From Thomasclavelia saccharogumia DSM 17460 (GTDB taxonomy: Bacteria > Bacillota_I > Bacilli_A > Erysipelotrichales > Coprobacillaceae): DNA of 64,000 nucleotides. Below are positions 7,738 through 16,005 of the stretch, piece after piece; the first letter of the stretch is position 1, and each line of letters opens with the position of its first letter. The stretch is taken from the NCBI RefSeq assembly GCF_000686665.1, contig NZ_JMLH01000002.1, forward strand, positions 62,001 to 126,000, read 5' to 3'. A program made the translations under genes and the position numbers. Under the pieces are notes generated by a model. The model did no database searches. It was not told the DNA's origin and worked only from the letters and a program-made list of their open reading frames with translations.

Positions 7738-9165
7738 ATGGAGAAAATAAAGAGTGAAAAATTAAATAACTTTATTAATGAAAATATTATCAAACGTAAG
7801 GCTATGTTTATTCCGATTTTAGGAGTATCTGTATTTATGTTAGTAGGTTATGCAGCAGTCGATAATGAAGCACCAGAGATTGTTTCAAATCGAATTGAGG
7901 TTGCATATGGAGAAAAATTAGATTTAAACGCAATTGATATTAAAGATAATCATGATCAGCGAGATGAGTTGGTTGTTGCAGTAGAAGAAGGAAAAGTAGA
8001 TGTTAAACAGTTGGGTACTTATGAAATAACTGTTAGTGCTAGTGACTGTTCATCAAATGTAGCTACTAAAACGATTGATGTTGATGTAGTTGATGGTGAA
8101 GCTCCACAATTTAAAGTTGTTGGAACAGATAAAGGATATGTTGTTCAAGTGCCAATCAATGGAAGTAATGATGTAACAAGTTATATCAATGCAATTGATA
8201 ATGTTGATGGAGACGTTTCGCCATTTATTGAAACGGATAAGGAATTAGATGCTTCTAAACCAGGAATTCAAGATATTACTTTAACTGTTACTGATTCTTC
8301 TGGTAACGTTAATGAAAAGATGTTTGAATTTGCAGTGTCTGATTTAACACCGCCAAGTGTTACTTTATCACAAGGAAATGATATAGTTATTGATTATGCA
8401 AGCGAGTTTGTTTTAGAAAATTATTTGGTTGCCAGCGATGATATGGGTGGTGTAACTAATACTATTACTGGTAGCGTTGATACAAGAAAAGAGAACGAAG
8501 TTCAGACTATTAAAGTTAGTACTAAAGATGAAGCTAAAAATGAGGTTGTTTCAATTCTTAATTTCACAGTAAAGGATATTAGTGGGCCACAGATTACTTT
8601 GACAACTGACAGTACTGAAGTTGTTAAGGGAGATCCGTTTGATCCAAGAGCTTATTTAGTATCAGCTATTGATAACAAAGATGGCGATGTTACTGCAAAT
8701 GTTGTAATTAGCAGTATTGATACAAGTTCTACAGGTGATAAAGAAGTAACTTATACGGTGTCTGATGCCCTTGGAAATAATTCGGCTGCAATATTAAAAG
8801 TAAAAGTTTATACACCAGGAACAAAAATTTTAGAAACGGCTTATACTAAACTAGGTAGCCCTTATGTGTGGGGTGCTACAGGTCCTAATTCGTTTGACTG
8901 TTCTGGATTTACTTCTTGGGTATATCGCCAACATGGCATATCATTATCAAGAACTGCTCAGTCTCAATCTCAAGGTGGAACAGCGGTTGAACGTAGTGAT
9001 TTGCAACCTGGTGATTTGGTTTTCTTTGGTTCTAGTTCAGGTCGGATTACACATGTAGGAATATATGTTGGTGATGGTAAAATGGTACATTCGCCACAAA
9101 CGGGAGATGTGGTAAAAATTTCACCATTACAAAAAAATTATGTGTGTGCTAGAAGATATTTATAA
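7738..9165 (+). CDS. Membrane-anchored NlpC/P60 peptidoglycan endopeptidase with Ig-like repeats
   Basis: 475 aa. One N-terminal membrane segment (AMFIPILGVSVFMLVGYAAV, ~22-41) leads to about four bacterial Ig-like (DUF5011-type) domains (~46-360), each with a D-x-x-x-P start and 'VTDSSGN'-like ends. The C-terminal NlpC/P60 domain carries the catalytic Cys388 (FDCSGF) and His439 (THVGIYVGDG). The family cleaves peptide stems of peptidoglycan, outside the membrane. SD AGGAAG precedes the ATG. Likely role: cell separation or wall turnover. The promoter carries an operator-like repeat. Confidence 0.93.
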   Translation: MEKIKSEKLNNFINENIIKRKAMFIPILGVSVFMLVGYAAVDNEAPEIVSNRIEVAYGEKLDLNAIDIKDNHDQRDELVVAVEEGKVDVKQLGTYEITVSASDCSSNVATKTIDVDVVDGEAPQFKVVGTDKGYVVQVPINGSNDVTSYINAIDNVDGDVSPFIETDKELDASKPGIQDITLTVTDSSGNVNEKMFEFAVSDLTPPSVTLSQGNDIVIDYASEFVLENYLVASDDMGGVTNTITGSVDTRKENEVQTIKVSTKDEAKNEVVSILNFTVKDISGPQITLTTDSTEVVKGDPFDPRAYLVSAIDNKDGDVTANVVISSIDTSSTGDKEVTYTVSDALGNNSAAILKVKVYTPGTKILETAYTKLGSPYVWGATGPNSFDCSGFTSWVYRQHGISLSRTAQSQSQGGTAVERSDLQPGDLVFFGSSSGRITHVGIYVGDGKMVHSPQTGDVVKISPLQKNYVCARRYL

Positions 9166-9180
9166 GATATAGTAAAATAG

Positions 9181-9218
9181 AGATATTAGAATCTTGAATG
9201 ATTTTGATATCTTTTTTT
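9181..9218 (+). terminator. Intrinsic terminator after the NlpC/P60 gene
   Basis: A 13-bp stem with G-U pairs (AGATATTAGAATC / GATTTTGATATCT), 6-nt loop, followed by T7. Confidence 0.8.
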
Positions 9219-9514
9219 ATTAGGTCGGATATTATTACTAGATATTAAAAGTTTAAAAAAGTAATATATAAAGGGCAAGAGAACAGAATCAAAAATTACT
9301 AGGACCAATGTTTTTGTGTGGTTGAAAAGATCATAGCTATGTGATTGCAATTGATGTTATTTGTTTTAAGAATGTAAAATATATAAATATTTGTAATATT
9401 GTTGTCCTGATTTTTTTCTATATATGTAATGTTAGTGTATAAGATATAGAAAATATTTATCAAGTAATCATTTTTTTGATTTTTTTTCATATAGGTGTAT
9501 AAAGTGAGGAAAAA
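9219..9514. other. AT-rich intergenic region, no recognised feature
   Basis: About 300 nt between the terminator and the sodC-like gene. It is very AT-rich, and I found no convincing gene, RNA or paired promoter hexamers in it. Confidence 0.5.
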
Positions 9515-9517
9515 GTG

Positions 9518-9991
9518 ATGAAAACATTTGATATTATAAGTATGTTATATGAGGATAGTCCTAAAGCTTATGCAGTTATAAAAGGGGAAGGAATAAGGGG
9601 GACTTTGTTAGTTTATGAATATGATAAGGGGAGTGTTTTGGTGATTGATGTTCAAGGGTTACCGGATACAGAGTGTGGACAGGGGGTTCATGGTTTTCAT
9701 ATTCATGAGGGGACATCATGTGCAAAAAATGCTGCCTTAGAATATTATGAGGCTGGAGGCCATTTCAGTATAAATGATTGTAAACATCCTTATCATAGTG
9801 GCGATTTACCGCCTTTATTTTCAAAAAGTGGTCAAGCATGGATGAGTGTATATATTCAAAAATTTACACCAGGTCAAATTGTCGGACGGACAGTGATCAT
9901 TCACGAAAAAGCTGATGATTTTACCACGCAGCCTTCAGGAAATTCAGGGAAAATGATAGCCTGTGGTCAAATAATTGAATTATATCAATAA
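9518..9991 (+). CDS. Cu/Zn superoxide dismutase-family protein without signal peptide
   Basis: 157 aa from ATG 9518 (GAGGA 7 nt upstream; a GTG one codon earlier is possible). The SODC metal-site pattern is present: HGFHIHEG (two Cu-ligand His), GGHFS (bridging His), KHPYHSGDLPPL (Zn-site His and Asp) and TVIIHE (last Cu ligand). The usual active-site Arg of GNxGxRxACG is replaced by Lys (GNSGKMIACG). There is no secretion signal, whereas most bacterial SodC proteins are exported. Catalytic activity is therefore plausible but not assured. Confidence 0.85.
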   Translation: MKTFDIISMLYEDSPKAYAVIKGEGIRGTLLVYEYDKGSVLVIDVQGLPDTECGQGVHGFHIHEGTSCAKNAALEYYEAGGHFSINDCKHPYHSGDLPPLFSKSGQAWMSVYIQKFTPGQIVGRTVIIHEKADDFTTQPSGNSGKMIACGQIIELYQ

Positions 9992-10053
9992 TTTTGTTTC
10001 ATCTAAGCAAAAATGTATTTAACTTGTGTTACAATGTATTGCGGAGGTATTTT

Positions 10054-10845
10054 ATGAATAAGTTATTGTTTTTTGATATTGATGGGACTTTGATAGAATG
10101 CAATTTAGGGATTTATTCTATTCCAGATAAATTAAGACAAGATCTGGACCAACTAAAAGTGAATGGTCATGATGTTTTTTTGGCGACAGGACGCTGTAAG
10201 TGTTTTATTACAGATGGTGTTATGGATTATCCTTTTAATGGGTATGTGACATGTAATGGCGGGTATGTCGAATATCTTGGGAAACCAATTTATAAAGCAG
10301 TTGTTCCTAGCGTAGCTATTAAAGCGACAATGGAACTTTGTGAAAAGTATGATTTTAATTATTATTTTGAAAGTACAGATTTTATTTATGTTCGTGATTG
10401 TAAGAATATAAAGCATATAGAGTTTAGTCAAAAATGGCAAATGAAACCAGAAACTGTAATTGACCAGTTTGATCCTGATAAAATAGAGACATATATAGGA
10501 ATGATCGTGGTTAATAAAATAGAAGACATTCCGATTATGGTTGAAGCATTAAGCCCTTATTTTGATGTTCAAAGACATCAAAGTGATTGCTCTTTCGATT
10601 TAACATTAAGAGGCGTTTCAAAGGCCCTTGGAATTAGTGAATTAGTCAAAAATATAAATAAAGATATCAAGGATACAATTGCTTTTGGCGATGGACGAAA
10701 TGATATTGAGATGTTAGAAACGGCTGGTTTGGGGATTGCTATGGGGAATGCTGTTATAGAGGCTAAAGCTGTAGCTGATTATGTAACTGACCGAATTGAA
10801 AACGATGGAATTGAAAAAGCGTTAAAAAAATTTGAATTAATATAG
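10054..10845 (+). CDS. HAD-superfamily phosphatase, Cof type
   Basis: 263 aa from ATG 10054, with GCGGAGG 8 nt upstream; the open frame extends 20 codons further back but without a ribosome site. Motif I is FFDIDGT and motif IV AFGDGRNDIEML, with a C2 cap between. It is similar in length and layout to the HAD gene at 1.8 kb. The substrate is unknown (sugar phosphate or cofactor phosphate likely). Confidence 0.9.
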   Translation: MNKLLFFDIDGTLIECNLGIYSIPDKLRQDLDQLKVNGHDVFLATGRCKCFITDGVMDYPFNGYVTCNGGYVEYLGKPIYKAVVPSVAIKATMELCEKYDFNYYFESTDFIYVRDCKNIKHIEFSQKWQMKPETVIDQFDPDKIETYIGMIVVNKIEDIPIMVEALSPYFDVQRHQSDCSFDLTLRGVSKALGISELVKNINKDIKDTIAFGDGRNDIEMLETAGLGIAMGNAVIEAKAVADYVTDRIENDGIEKALKKFELI

Positions 10846-10866
10846 CGGCCAAGTGCTGCTTTTCTT
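10844..10866 (+). terminator. Intrinsic terminator after the HAD gene
   Basis: AGCGGC / GCTGCT stem with 5-nt loop followed by TTTTC; it overlaps the stop codon. Confidence 0.6.
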
Positions 10867-10962
10867 ATTTATTTATAGTTTTTTTTAGCGATTGGTGCTA
10901 TGATATGACTAAAATTATAGAATTGATATAAACTGTTATTGGAAGGAGATAAAATAAATAAT

Positions 10963-11904
10963 ATGTTGATGCAAGTAACTTGTTTGGTTATCGGATTTGT
11001 TTTGTTGATAAAAGGAGCTGATATATTTGTTGAAGGGGCTTCTAAATTAGCAGCGAAATTAAACATTCCATCAATTGTAATTGGTTTGACAATTGTAGCT
11101 TTTGGAACGAGTGCACCTGAAGCAGCAATTTCAATTACTTCGGCGCTGAGCGGTAATGTTGATTTGGCGGTAGGAAATATAATTGGTAGTAATATTATGA
11201 ATGTATTGCTGATTTTGGGAATTTCTGGCTGCATAGCACGCTTGAAAGTGAAGAAAAATACATATCATTATGAAATTCCTTTTGTAATGGTGATTACTTT
11301 AATTTTGCTGATACTTGGGAAATTTGGTGAGTCAATTGATCACTTTGATGGTGTGGTTTTATGGATCTTGTTTTTGATGTTTTTATATTATTTATATCGA
11401 TTGGTTAAAAAAGGTGAAGAAGTACCGATAGATGAGGTTGAAGAAGTTGGCGCTAAAGATACACTGCTACGATTATTTATAATGATTATTATTGGAATAG
11501 CGGCGATTGTAGTAGGAAGTAATATAACGATCGATGCAGCTGTTTATATAGCTGAAGTGATTGGAATCAGTCAACGATTGATTGGTCTTACAATAATTGC
11601 ATTTGGGACATCGTTACCAGAATTAGTTACTTCAATGACTGCCGCCTGGAAAGGGAAAAGTGATTTAGCGATTGGTAATATTGTTGGTAGTAATATTTTT
11701 AATATTTTATTTGTTTTAGGGACAACAGCATTGATTTCGCCTAACGCGATAGCTTTTGAAAGTGGGTTTATTAGTGATGGAATTATTGCTATTGGAGCGT
11801 TATTTTTGTTGTATGCATTTATTGATAATGATCTTTTTTTGAAGAAAAGTGGAGCAATCGTAATGCTGATGGGTTATATTGCTTATTTTATAAGTGTTTT
11901 ATAG
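10963..11904 (+). CDS. Calcium/sodium antiporter, CaCA family (YrbG-like)
   Basis: 313 aa from ATG 10963; GGAAGGAG lies ~14 nt upstream, a rather long spacing, so the ATG at 10969 is also possible. About ten membrane segments form two homologous halves. Each half carries the alpha-repeat signature: VAFGTSAPEAAISITSAL...GNIIGSNIMN and IAFGTSLPELVTSMTAAW...GNIVGSNIFN. A short acidic cytoplasmic loop (GEEVPIDEVEEVG) separates them. Exchanges cations across the cytoplasmic membrane; specificity (Ca2+ versus K+) is inferred from the family. Confidence 0.92.
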   Translation: MLMQVTCLVIGFVLLIKGADIFVEGASKLAAKLNIPSIVIGLTIVAFGTSAPEAAISITSALSGNVDLAVGNIIGSNIMNVLLILGISGCIARLKVKKNTYHYEIPFVMVITLILLILGKFGESIDHFDGVVLWILFLMFLYYLYRLVKKGEEVPIDEVEEVGAKDTLLRLFIMIIIGIAAIVVGSNITIDAAVYIAEVIGISQRLIGLTIIAFGTSLPELVTSMTAAWKGKSDLAIGNIVGSNIFNILFVLGTTALISPNAIAFESGFISDGIIAIGALFLLYAFIDNDLFLKKSGAIVMLMGYIAYFISVL

Positions 11905-11910
11905 GAGAAA

Positions 11911-12603
11911 ATGATGATTAAATTAGGACATAGAGGATATAGTGAAAAATATCCTGAAAATACAATGTTGGCATTTAAAAAGGCAATCGAGGGTAATTTT
12001 GATGGTATCGAGACTGATGTTCATTTGACAAAAGATAATCGATTAGTATTGATTCATGATGAGAAAATAAATCGAACTTCTAATGGAAAAGGGTATGTTA
12101 AAGATTATACTTATCAGCAGTTATGTCAGTTTAATTTTAATTATCGATTTAAAGATATTGATGCAAAAATTCCGCTATTAGAAGAATTGCTGAATTATTG
12201 TATGGATAAAAATGTTATTTTAAATATTGAAATAAAAACTGATAAAATTCAATATCTAAATATTGAAAAGATGACATATGAGATGATTAAAGAAAAGGGG
12301 CTGTTGAATAAGGTTATGTTTTCGTCATTTCATTTAGATAGTCTATTAAAGTTGCGGGAATTGGATGATACATTATATCTTGGTTATTTATATGAAGATG
12401 ATTATGAAATAAACAAGAAAAAAGTTTTTAAATATAAATTTAATGCTGCGCATCCTAAATATGTATTCTTAAATGAAAAGGAAATTGAGGATTATCATCG
12501 TCATGGTATTGATGTTAATACATGGACAGTTAATAATGAAGATATTAAGAATTTTCTTTTAGAAGCAGGAGTTAAAACCATAATTACAAACCGTGATATC
12601 TAA
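11911..12603 (+). CDS. Glycerophosphodiester phosphodiesterase (GDPD)
   Basis: 230 aa. Opens with LGHRGYSEKYPENTMLAFKKAIE, containing the HRG catalytic motif and E-N-T metal site. GIETDVHLTKDNRLVLIHDEKINRTSNG carries the metal-binding E-x-D and catalytic H-D. It ends with VNTWTVN, typical of the family. No signal peptide, so it acts in the cytoplasm on glycerophosphodiesters. It starts six bases after the antiporter stop, with GGAGAA overlapping, so the two form an operon. Confidence 0.94.
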   Translation: MMIKLGHRGYSEKYPENTMLAFKKAIEGNFDGIETDVHLTKDNRLVLIHDEKINRTSNGKGYVKDYTYQQLCQFNFNYRFKDIDAKIPLLEELLNYCMDKNVILNIEIKTDKIQYLNIEKMTYEMIKEKGLLNKVMFSSFHLDSLLKLRELDDTLYLGYLYEDDYEINKKKVFKYKFNAAHPKYVFLNEKEIEDYHRHGIDVNTWTVNNEDIKNFLLEAGVKTIITNRDI

Positions 12604-12627
12604 GGCTGTTTTAGTCTTAGTTTTTTT
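12600..12627 (+). terminator. Intrinsic terminator after GDPD
   Basis: CTAAGGC / GTCTTAG stem (one G-U), 7-nt loop, T7. Confidence 0.75.
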
Positions 12628-12655
12628 GCGTATAATAATTTAATGACAAATTAGA

Positions 12656-12669
12656 TGATAGCGTTTTCA
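12656..12669 (+). promoter_or_regulatory. Candidate catabolite-responsive element (cre) upstream of adhE
   Basis: TGATAGCGTTTTCA matches the CcpA consensus TGWNANCGNTNWCA at every defined position. It lies ~45 bp upstream of the adhE -35, a position compatible with carbon-source control. Inferred from sequence only. Confidence 0.5.
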
Positions 12670-12689
12670 AGTTTAATAAGCTGTTTTTG

Positions 12690-12707
12690 TTGTGAAAAAA
12701 TGCACAA
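12690..12707 (+). promoter_or_regulatory. Candidate Rex (redox repressor) operator upstream of adhE
   Basis: TTGTGAAAAAATGCACAA has the Rex layout TTGTGA-N6-TCACAA with one mismatch in the right arm. It sits 6 bp upstream of the adhE -35. Rex control of adhE by NADH/NAD ratio is well established in Firmicutes. A further half-site, TTCACAA, occurs at 12766-12772. Confidence 0.6.
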
Positions 12708-12713
12708 TATTGC

Positions 12714-12742
12714 TTGTCTTTTTTGCTAAATTGGGGTACACT
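12714..12742 (+). promoter_or_regulatory. adhE promoter
   Basis: TTGTCT (12714-12719), 17-bp spacer, TACACT (12737-12742). Transcription would start ~12749, giving a ~40-nt leader. Confidence 0.6.
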
Positions 12743-12791
12743 ATCAATGGAAACAAATTAAATATTTCACAATGAATTGGAGGAAGAAATA

Positions 12792-15440
12792 ATGGCAGAA
12801 AAAAAAGCTGTTAACAAAGTAGTTGAACCAACAAATGAAGAAATAGATGCTAAAGTTGATCAACTAGTTGCAAAAGCTCAAGTAGCTTTATCAAAATTTG
12901 AAAACTTTACTCAAGAACAAGTAGATTATATCGTGGCTAAATGTTCTGTAGCAGGATTAGATGCTCATGGTACATTAGCTGAAGCGGCAGTTAATGAAAC
13001 TGGACGTGGTGTATTTGAAGATAAAGCAGTTAAAAACTTATTTGCTTGTGAATATGTAACAAGTAATTTGCGTCACTTAAAAACAGTTGGGATCATTAAT
13101 GAAGATCCACTTTTAGGAATTACTGAAATAGCTGAACCAGTAGGTGTTGTTTGCGGTATCGTTCCAACAACTAATCCAACTTCAACAGTAATTTTTAAAT
13201 CATTGATTTGTTTAAAAACAAGAAATCCAATCATCTTCTCATTCCATCCAAGCGCTCATGCATGTTCTGTAATGGCTGCTGTAGTTATTAGAGATGCTGC
13301 TGTTGCTGCTGGAGCACCAGAAGATTGTATTCAATGGTTAGATGTTAAATCTATGTATGCAACTACTGCATTAATGAAACATCCAGGTGTTGCAACTATC
13401 TTAGCAACTGGTGGTAATGCAATGGTAGCTGCTGCTTATTCTTGTGGTAAACCTGCATTAGGTGTAGGGGCTGGTAACGTTCCTGCATATGTAGAAAAAA
13501 CATGTGTATTACCAAGAGCAGTAAATGATATTGTATTATCAAAATCATTTGACAATGGTATGATTTGTGCTTCTGAACAAGCTGCAATCGTAGATACAGA
13601 AATCTATGATGCATTTATGAAAGAAATTAAAAGATTTAAAGTATACTTTGTAAATAAAGATGAAAAAGCTAAACTAGAACAATTTATGTTTGGTGCAGTT
13701 GCTTATGGTGATAATGTAAATGCAGCTAAATTAAATCCTAATGTTGTAGGTAAACCTGCTGTTTGGATTGCTGAACAAGCTGGTTTCAAAGTACCTGAAG
13801 ATACACAAATTATTTGTGCTGAATGTGGAGAGGTAGGACCAAATGAACCATTAACAAGAGAAAAATTATCTCCAGTATTGGCAGTTTTAAGAGCTAAAAA
13901 TACTGAAGACGGTATTTTAAAATCAACTCAAATGGTTGAATTCAACGGATTAGGTCACTCTGCTGCAATTCATACAGAAGATCATGAATTATCTAAGAGA
14001 TTTGGACATGCTTGTAAAGCAATTCGTATTATCGAAAATGCCCCATCTACATTCGGTGGTATTGGTTCTGTTTACAATGCATTCATTCCATCATTAACTT
14101 TAGGTTGTGGTTCTTACGGACATAACTCTGTATCTAATAACGTAAGTGCTGTTAACTTAATCAATATTAAAAGAATAGGGAGACGTAATAACAATATGCA
14201 ATGGGTTAAACTTCCTCCAAAAATTTATTTCGAAAAAAATTCAATTAAATATCTAAGAGATATGAAAGTTATGGAAAAAGCCATGATCGTTACAGATAGA
14301 GGAATGTACAATCTTGGTTATGTAGAAAAAATTGAAGATGTAATTAGAAGAAGACGTAATAAAGTAGATTTAGAATTATTCTTTGATGTAGAACCAGATC
14401 CAAGTCTTGATACAGTTCAATCTGGACTTGAATTAATGAATAAATTCCAACCTGATACTATTATCGCATTAGGTGGTGGATCTTCAATGGATGCTGCAAA
14501 AGTTATGTGGTTATTATATGAAAATCCAGAAGTTTGCTTCGATGATATTAAACAAAAATTCATGGATATTAGAAAACGTGCTTTCAAATTCCCAGAATTA
14601 GGAAAGAAAGCTAGATTGATCTGTATTCCAACAACTTCAGGAACAGGTTCAGAAGTTACACCATTCTCAGTTATTACTGATAAATCTTGCAATAAGAAAT
14701 ATCCATTAACTGACTATGCTTTAACACCAACTGTAGCAATCGTTGATCCTGAATTCGTAATGAGTTTACCAGCTTCTATTGCAGCTGATACAGGTATTGA
14801 CGTATTAACACATGCAGTTGAAGCATATGTATCTATCTTAGCATCTGACTTTACTGATGGATGGGCAAAACAAGCTGTTAAATTAGTATTTGATTATTTA
14901 GAAGAATCAGTTACTAAAGGAACTCCAATAGCTAGAGAAAAAATGCATAATGCTGCAACAATTGCAGGTATGGCATTTGCTAATGCGTTCTTAGGTATGA
15001 ACCACTCATTGGCTCATAAAATTGGTGGGGAATTCCACATACCACATGGACGTACAAATGGTATCTTATTACCACATGTTATTAAATATAATGGAACTAT
15101 TCCAACTAAATTAAATATCTGGCCAAAAATTGAAAATTATAAAGCAGATGTTAAATATATGGAGTTAGCTCAATTAATTGGATTAGATCCAAAAACTCCT
15201 GCAGAAGGTGTTCAAATGTTTGCTGATGCATGTGAAGAATTATGTCATAAAGTTGGTTTGGCATCTAATATTGAATCTCAAGGAATCGATAAGAAAGATT
15301 GGGATGAAGCAATTCATAGAATAGCTATGAATGCTTATGAAGATCAATGTACTCCTGCAAACCCAAGAATGCCAATGGTACATGATATGGAAGCAATCTT
15401 AAGAACTATTTGGGATTACAAAAATAAATTTGATAAATAA
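12792..15440 (+). CDS. adhE: Bifunctional acetaldehyde-CoA/alcohol dehydrogenase
   Basis: 882 aa from ATG 12792 (GGAGGAAG upstream; the TTG at 12777 precedes this site). The N-terminal aldehyde dehydrogenase half (~1-440) carries the catalytic Cys259 in GMICASEQ. The C-terminal iron-dependent alcohol dehydrogenase half (~460-880) has GGGSSMDAAK, the LTHAVEAY and NHSLAHKIGGEFHIPHGRTNG iron-site helices. It reduces acetyl-CoA to ethanol in two NADH-dependent steps, regenerating NAD+ in fermentation. Its codon choice is cleaner than that of its neighbours, fitting high expression. Preceded by cre- and Rex-like sites. Confidence 0.98.
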   Translation: MAEKKAVNKVVEPTNEEIDAKVDQLVAKAQVALSKFENFTQEQVDYIVAKCSVAGLDAHGTLAEAAVNETGRGVFEDKAVKNLFACEYVTSNLRHLKTVGIINEDPLLGITEIAEPVGVVCGIVPTTNPTSTVIFKSLICLKTRNPIIFSFHPSAHACSVMAAVVIRDAAVAAGAPEDCIQWLDVKSMYATTALMKHPGVATILATGGNAMVAAAYSCGKPALGVGAGNVPAYVEKTCVLPRAVNDIVLSKSFDNGMICASEQAAIVDTEIYDAFMKEIKRFKVYFVNKDEKAKLEQFMFGAVAYGDNVNAAKLNPNVVGKPAVWIAEQAGFKVPEDTQIICAECGEVGPNEPLTREKLSPVLAVLRAKNTEDGILKSTQMVEFNGLGHSAAIHTEDHELSKRFGHACKAIRIIENAPSTFGGIGSVYNAFIPSLTLGCGSYGHNSVSNNVSAVNLINIKRIGRRNNNMQWVKLPPKIYFEKNSIKYLRDMKVMEKAMIVTDRGMYNLGYVEKIEDVIRRRRNKVDLELFFDVEPDPSLDTVQSGLELMNKFQPDTIIALGGGSSMDAAKVMWLLYENPEVCFDDIKQKFMDIRKRAFKFPELGKKARLICIPTTSGTGSEVTPFSVITDKSCNKKYPLTDYALTPTVAIVDPEFVMSLPASIAADTGIDVLTHAVEAYVSILASDFTDGWAKQAVKLVFDYLEESVTKGTPIAREKMHNAATIAGMAFANAFLGMNHSLAHKIGGEFHIPHGRTNGILLPHVIKYNGTIPTKLNIWPKIENYKADVKYMELAQLIGLDPKTPAEGVQMFADACEELCHKVGLASNIESQGIDKKDWDEAIHRIAMNAYEDQCTPANPRMPMVHDMEAILRTIWDYKNKFDK

Positions 15441-15454
15441 TAATAGATAATCTT

Positions 15455-15481
15455 AGACAACCTTTTATAGGTTGTCTTTTT
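15455..15481 (+). terminator. Intrinsic terminator after adhE
   Basis: Perfect 9-bp stem AGACAACCT / AGGTTGTCT, 5-nt loop, T5. The 168 nt that follow (15482-15649) are AT-rich and featureless. Confidence 0.85.
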
Positions 15482-15649
15482 GGTGGTAAATAGAAATAGT
15501 AATTTATAGAAATATTATTAAATATTTATTGTAATAAAATATTTTACAAACTTAATTACAGTATTAACGTTAAAAAAATGACTTTTTTAAAACAAATTAA
15601 TGATATTTAGTGAAAATATTATTTCCACCAAATATTTATTTATAATATG

Positions 15650-15678
15650 TTGACATTTAAATAAAAATGGGTTATATT
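15650..15678 (+). promoter_or_regulatory. Strong promoter for the first small RNA
   Basis: Consensus TTGACA (15650-15655), exactly 17 bp, then TATATT (15673-15678), among the best promoters in the window. No ORF with a ribosome site follows; the transcript from ~15685 runs into a terminator at 15789. Confidence 0.8.
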
Positions 15679-15684
15679 CTTATA

Positions 15685-15789
15685 TGTATTATGGTTATGT
15701 AAAAGAAAGACAATAATACTTGCATAGGTGACCCCTCTCCCATATAATCACCTATGCAAAAAGAGGAACAAGAAATTGTTCCTTTTTTT
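15685..15789 (+). ncRNA. Candidate small regulatory RNA 1 with C-rich apical loop
   Basis: A ~105-nt transcript is defined by the upstream consensus promoter and a textbook terminator (GGAACAA-GAAA-TTGTTCC then T7, 15765-15789). In between is a perfect 12-bp stem (TTGCATAGGTGA, 15720-15731, with 15748-15759). It presents a 16-nt loop that opens CCCCTCTCCC. C-rich unpaired loops of this kind in Firmicute sRNAs (FsrA, RsaE/RoxS, LhrC, csRNAs) pair with Shine-Dalgarno sequences. I know no named RNA with this exact sequence. Confidence 0.72.
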
Positions 15790-15806
15790 ATACAATTTAT
15801 AAGAAA

Positions 15807-15839
15807 GTTCATAAAGTGTTCATAATTATTCTTTATTAT
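15807..15839 (+). promoter_or_regulatory. Direct repeats and -10 of the second small RNA (response-regulator-type promoter)
   Basis: GTTCATAA occurs twice with an 11-bp period (15807-15814 and 15818-15825), followed ~9 bp later by a -10-like TATTAT (15834-15839) and no good -35. Direct repeats at 11-bp period just upstream of the -10 are the layout used by OmpR/PhoB-family activators such as CiaR. Inference only. Confidence 0.4.
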
Positions 15840-15845
15840 TACAGA

Positions 15846-15946
15846 TGTCGTCAAGACAAGATAATATATAAAGTATAGGCCACCCCCTTCTTCCCCAAGA
15901 ATGGCCTATACATTTAAGAGAGTGTACCCCAGCACTCTCTTTTATT
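15846..15946 (+). ncRNA. Candidate small regulatory RNA 2, paralogue of RNA 1
   Basis: About 100 nt. A perfect 10-bp stem GTATAGGCCA / TGGCCTATAC (15873-15882 with 15902-15911) presents a 19-nt loop beginning CCCCCTTCTTCCCC. A terminator follows with stem AAGAGAGTG / CACTCTCTT (15916-15941), whose loop also contains CCCC, then TTTTATTT. The design and the ATAGG...CCCC core match RNA 1 directly upstream, which suggests tandem duplication. The start is less certain than for RNA 1. Confidence 0.6.
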
Positions 15947-15970
15947 TAAATAATCTATGCTAAAAAATTC

Positions 15971-15999
15971 TTGCCTAGATAATAAAAGTTTGCTAGAAT
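15971..15999 (+). promoter_or_regulatory. pyrG promoter
   Basis: TTGCCT (15971-15976), 17-bp spacer, TAGAAT (15994-15999). The initiating position expected seven bases downstream is the first G of GGGCT (16006), which is important for the attenuator that follows. Confidence 0.7.
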
Positions 16000-16005
16000 G
16001 TAAAA

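Noticed and set aside
15672-15854. 60-codon minus-strand open frame across the sRNA region
   Set aside because: No ribosome site or family; the plus strand carries promoter, stems and terminators that explain the sequence better.
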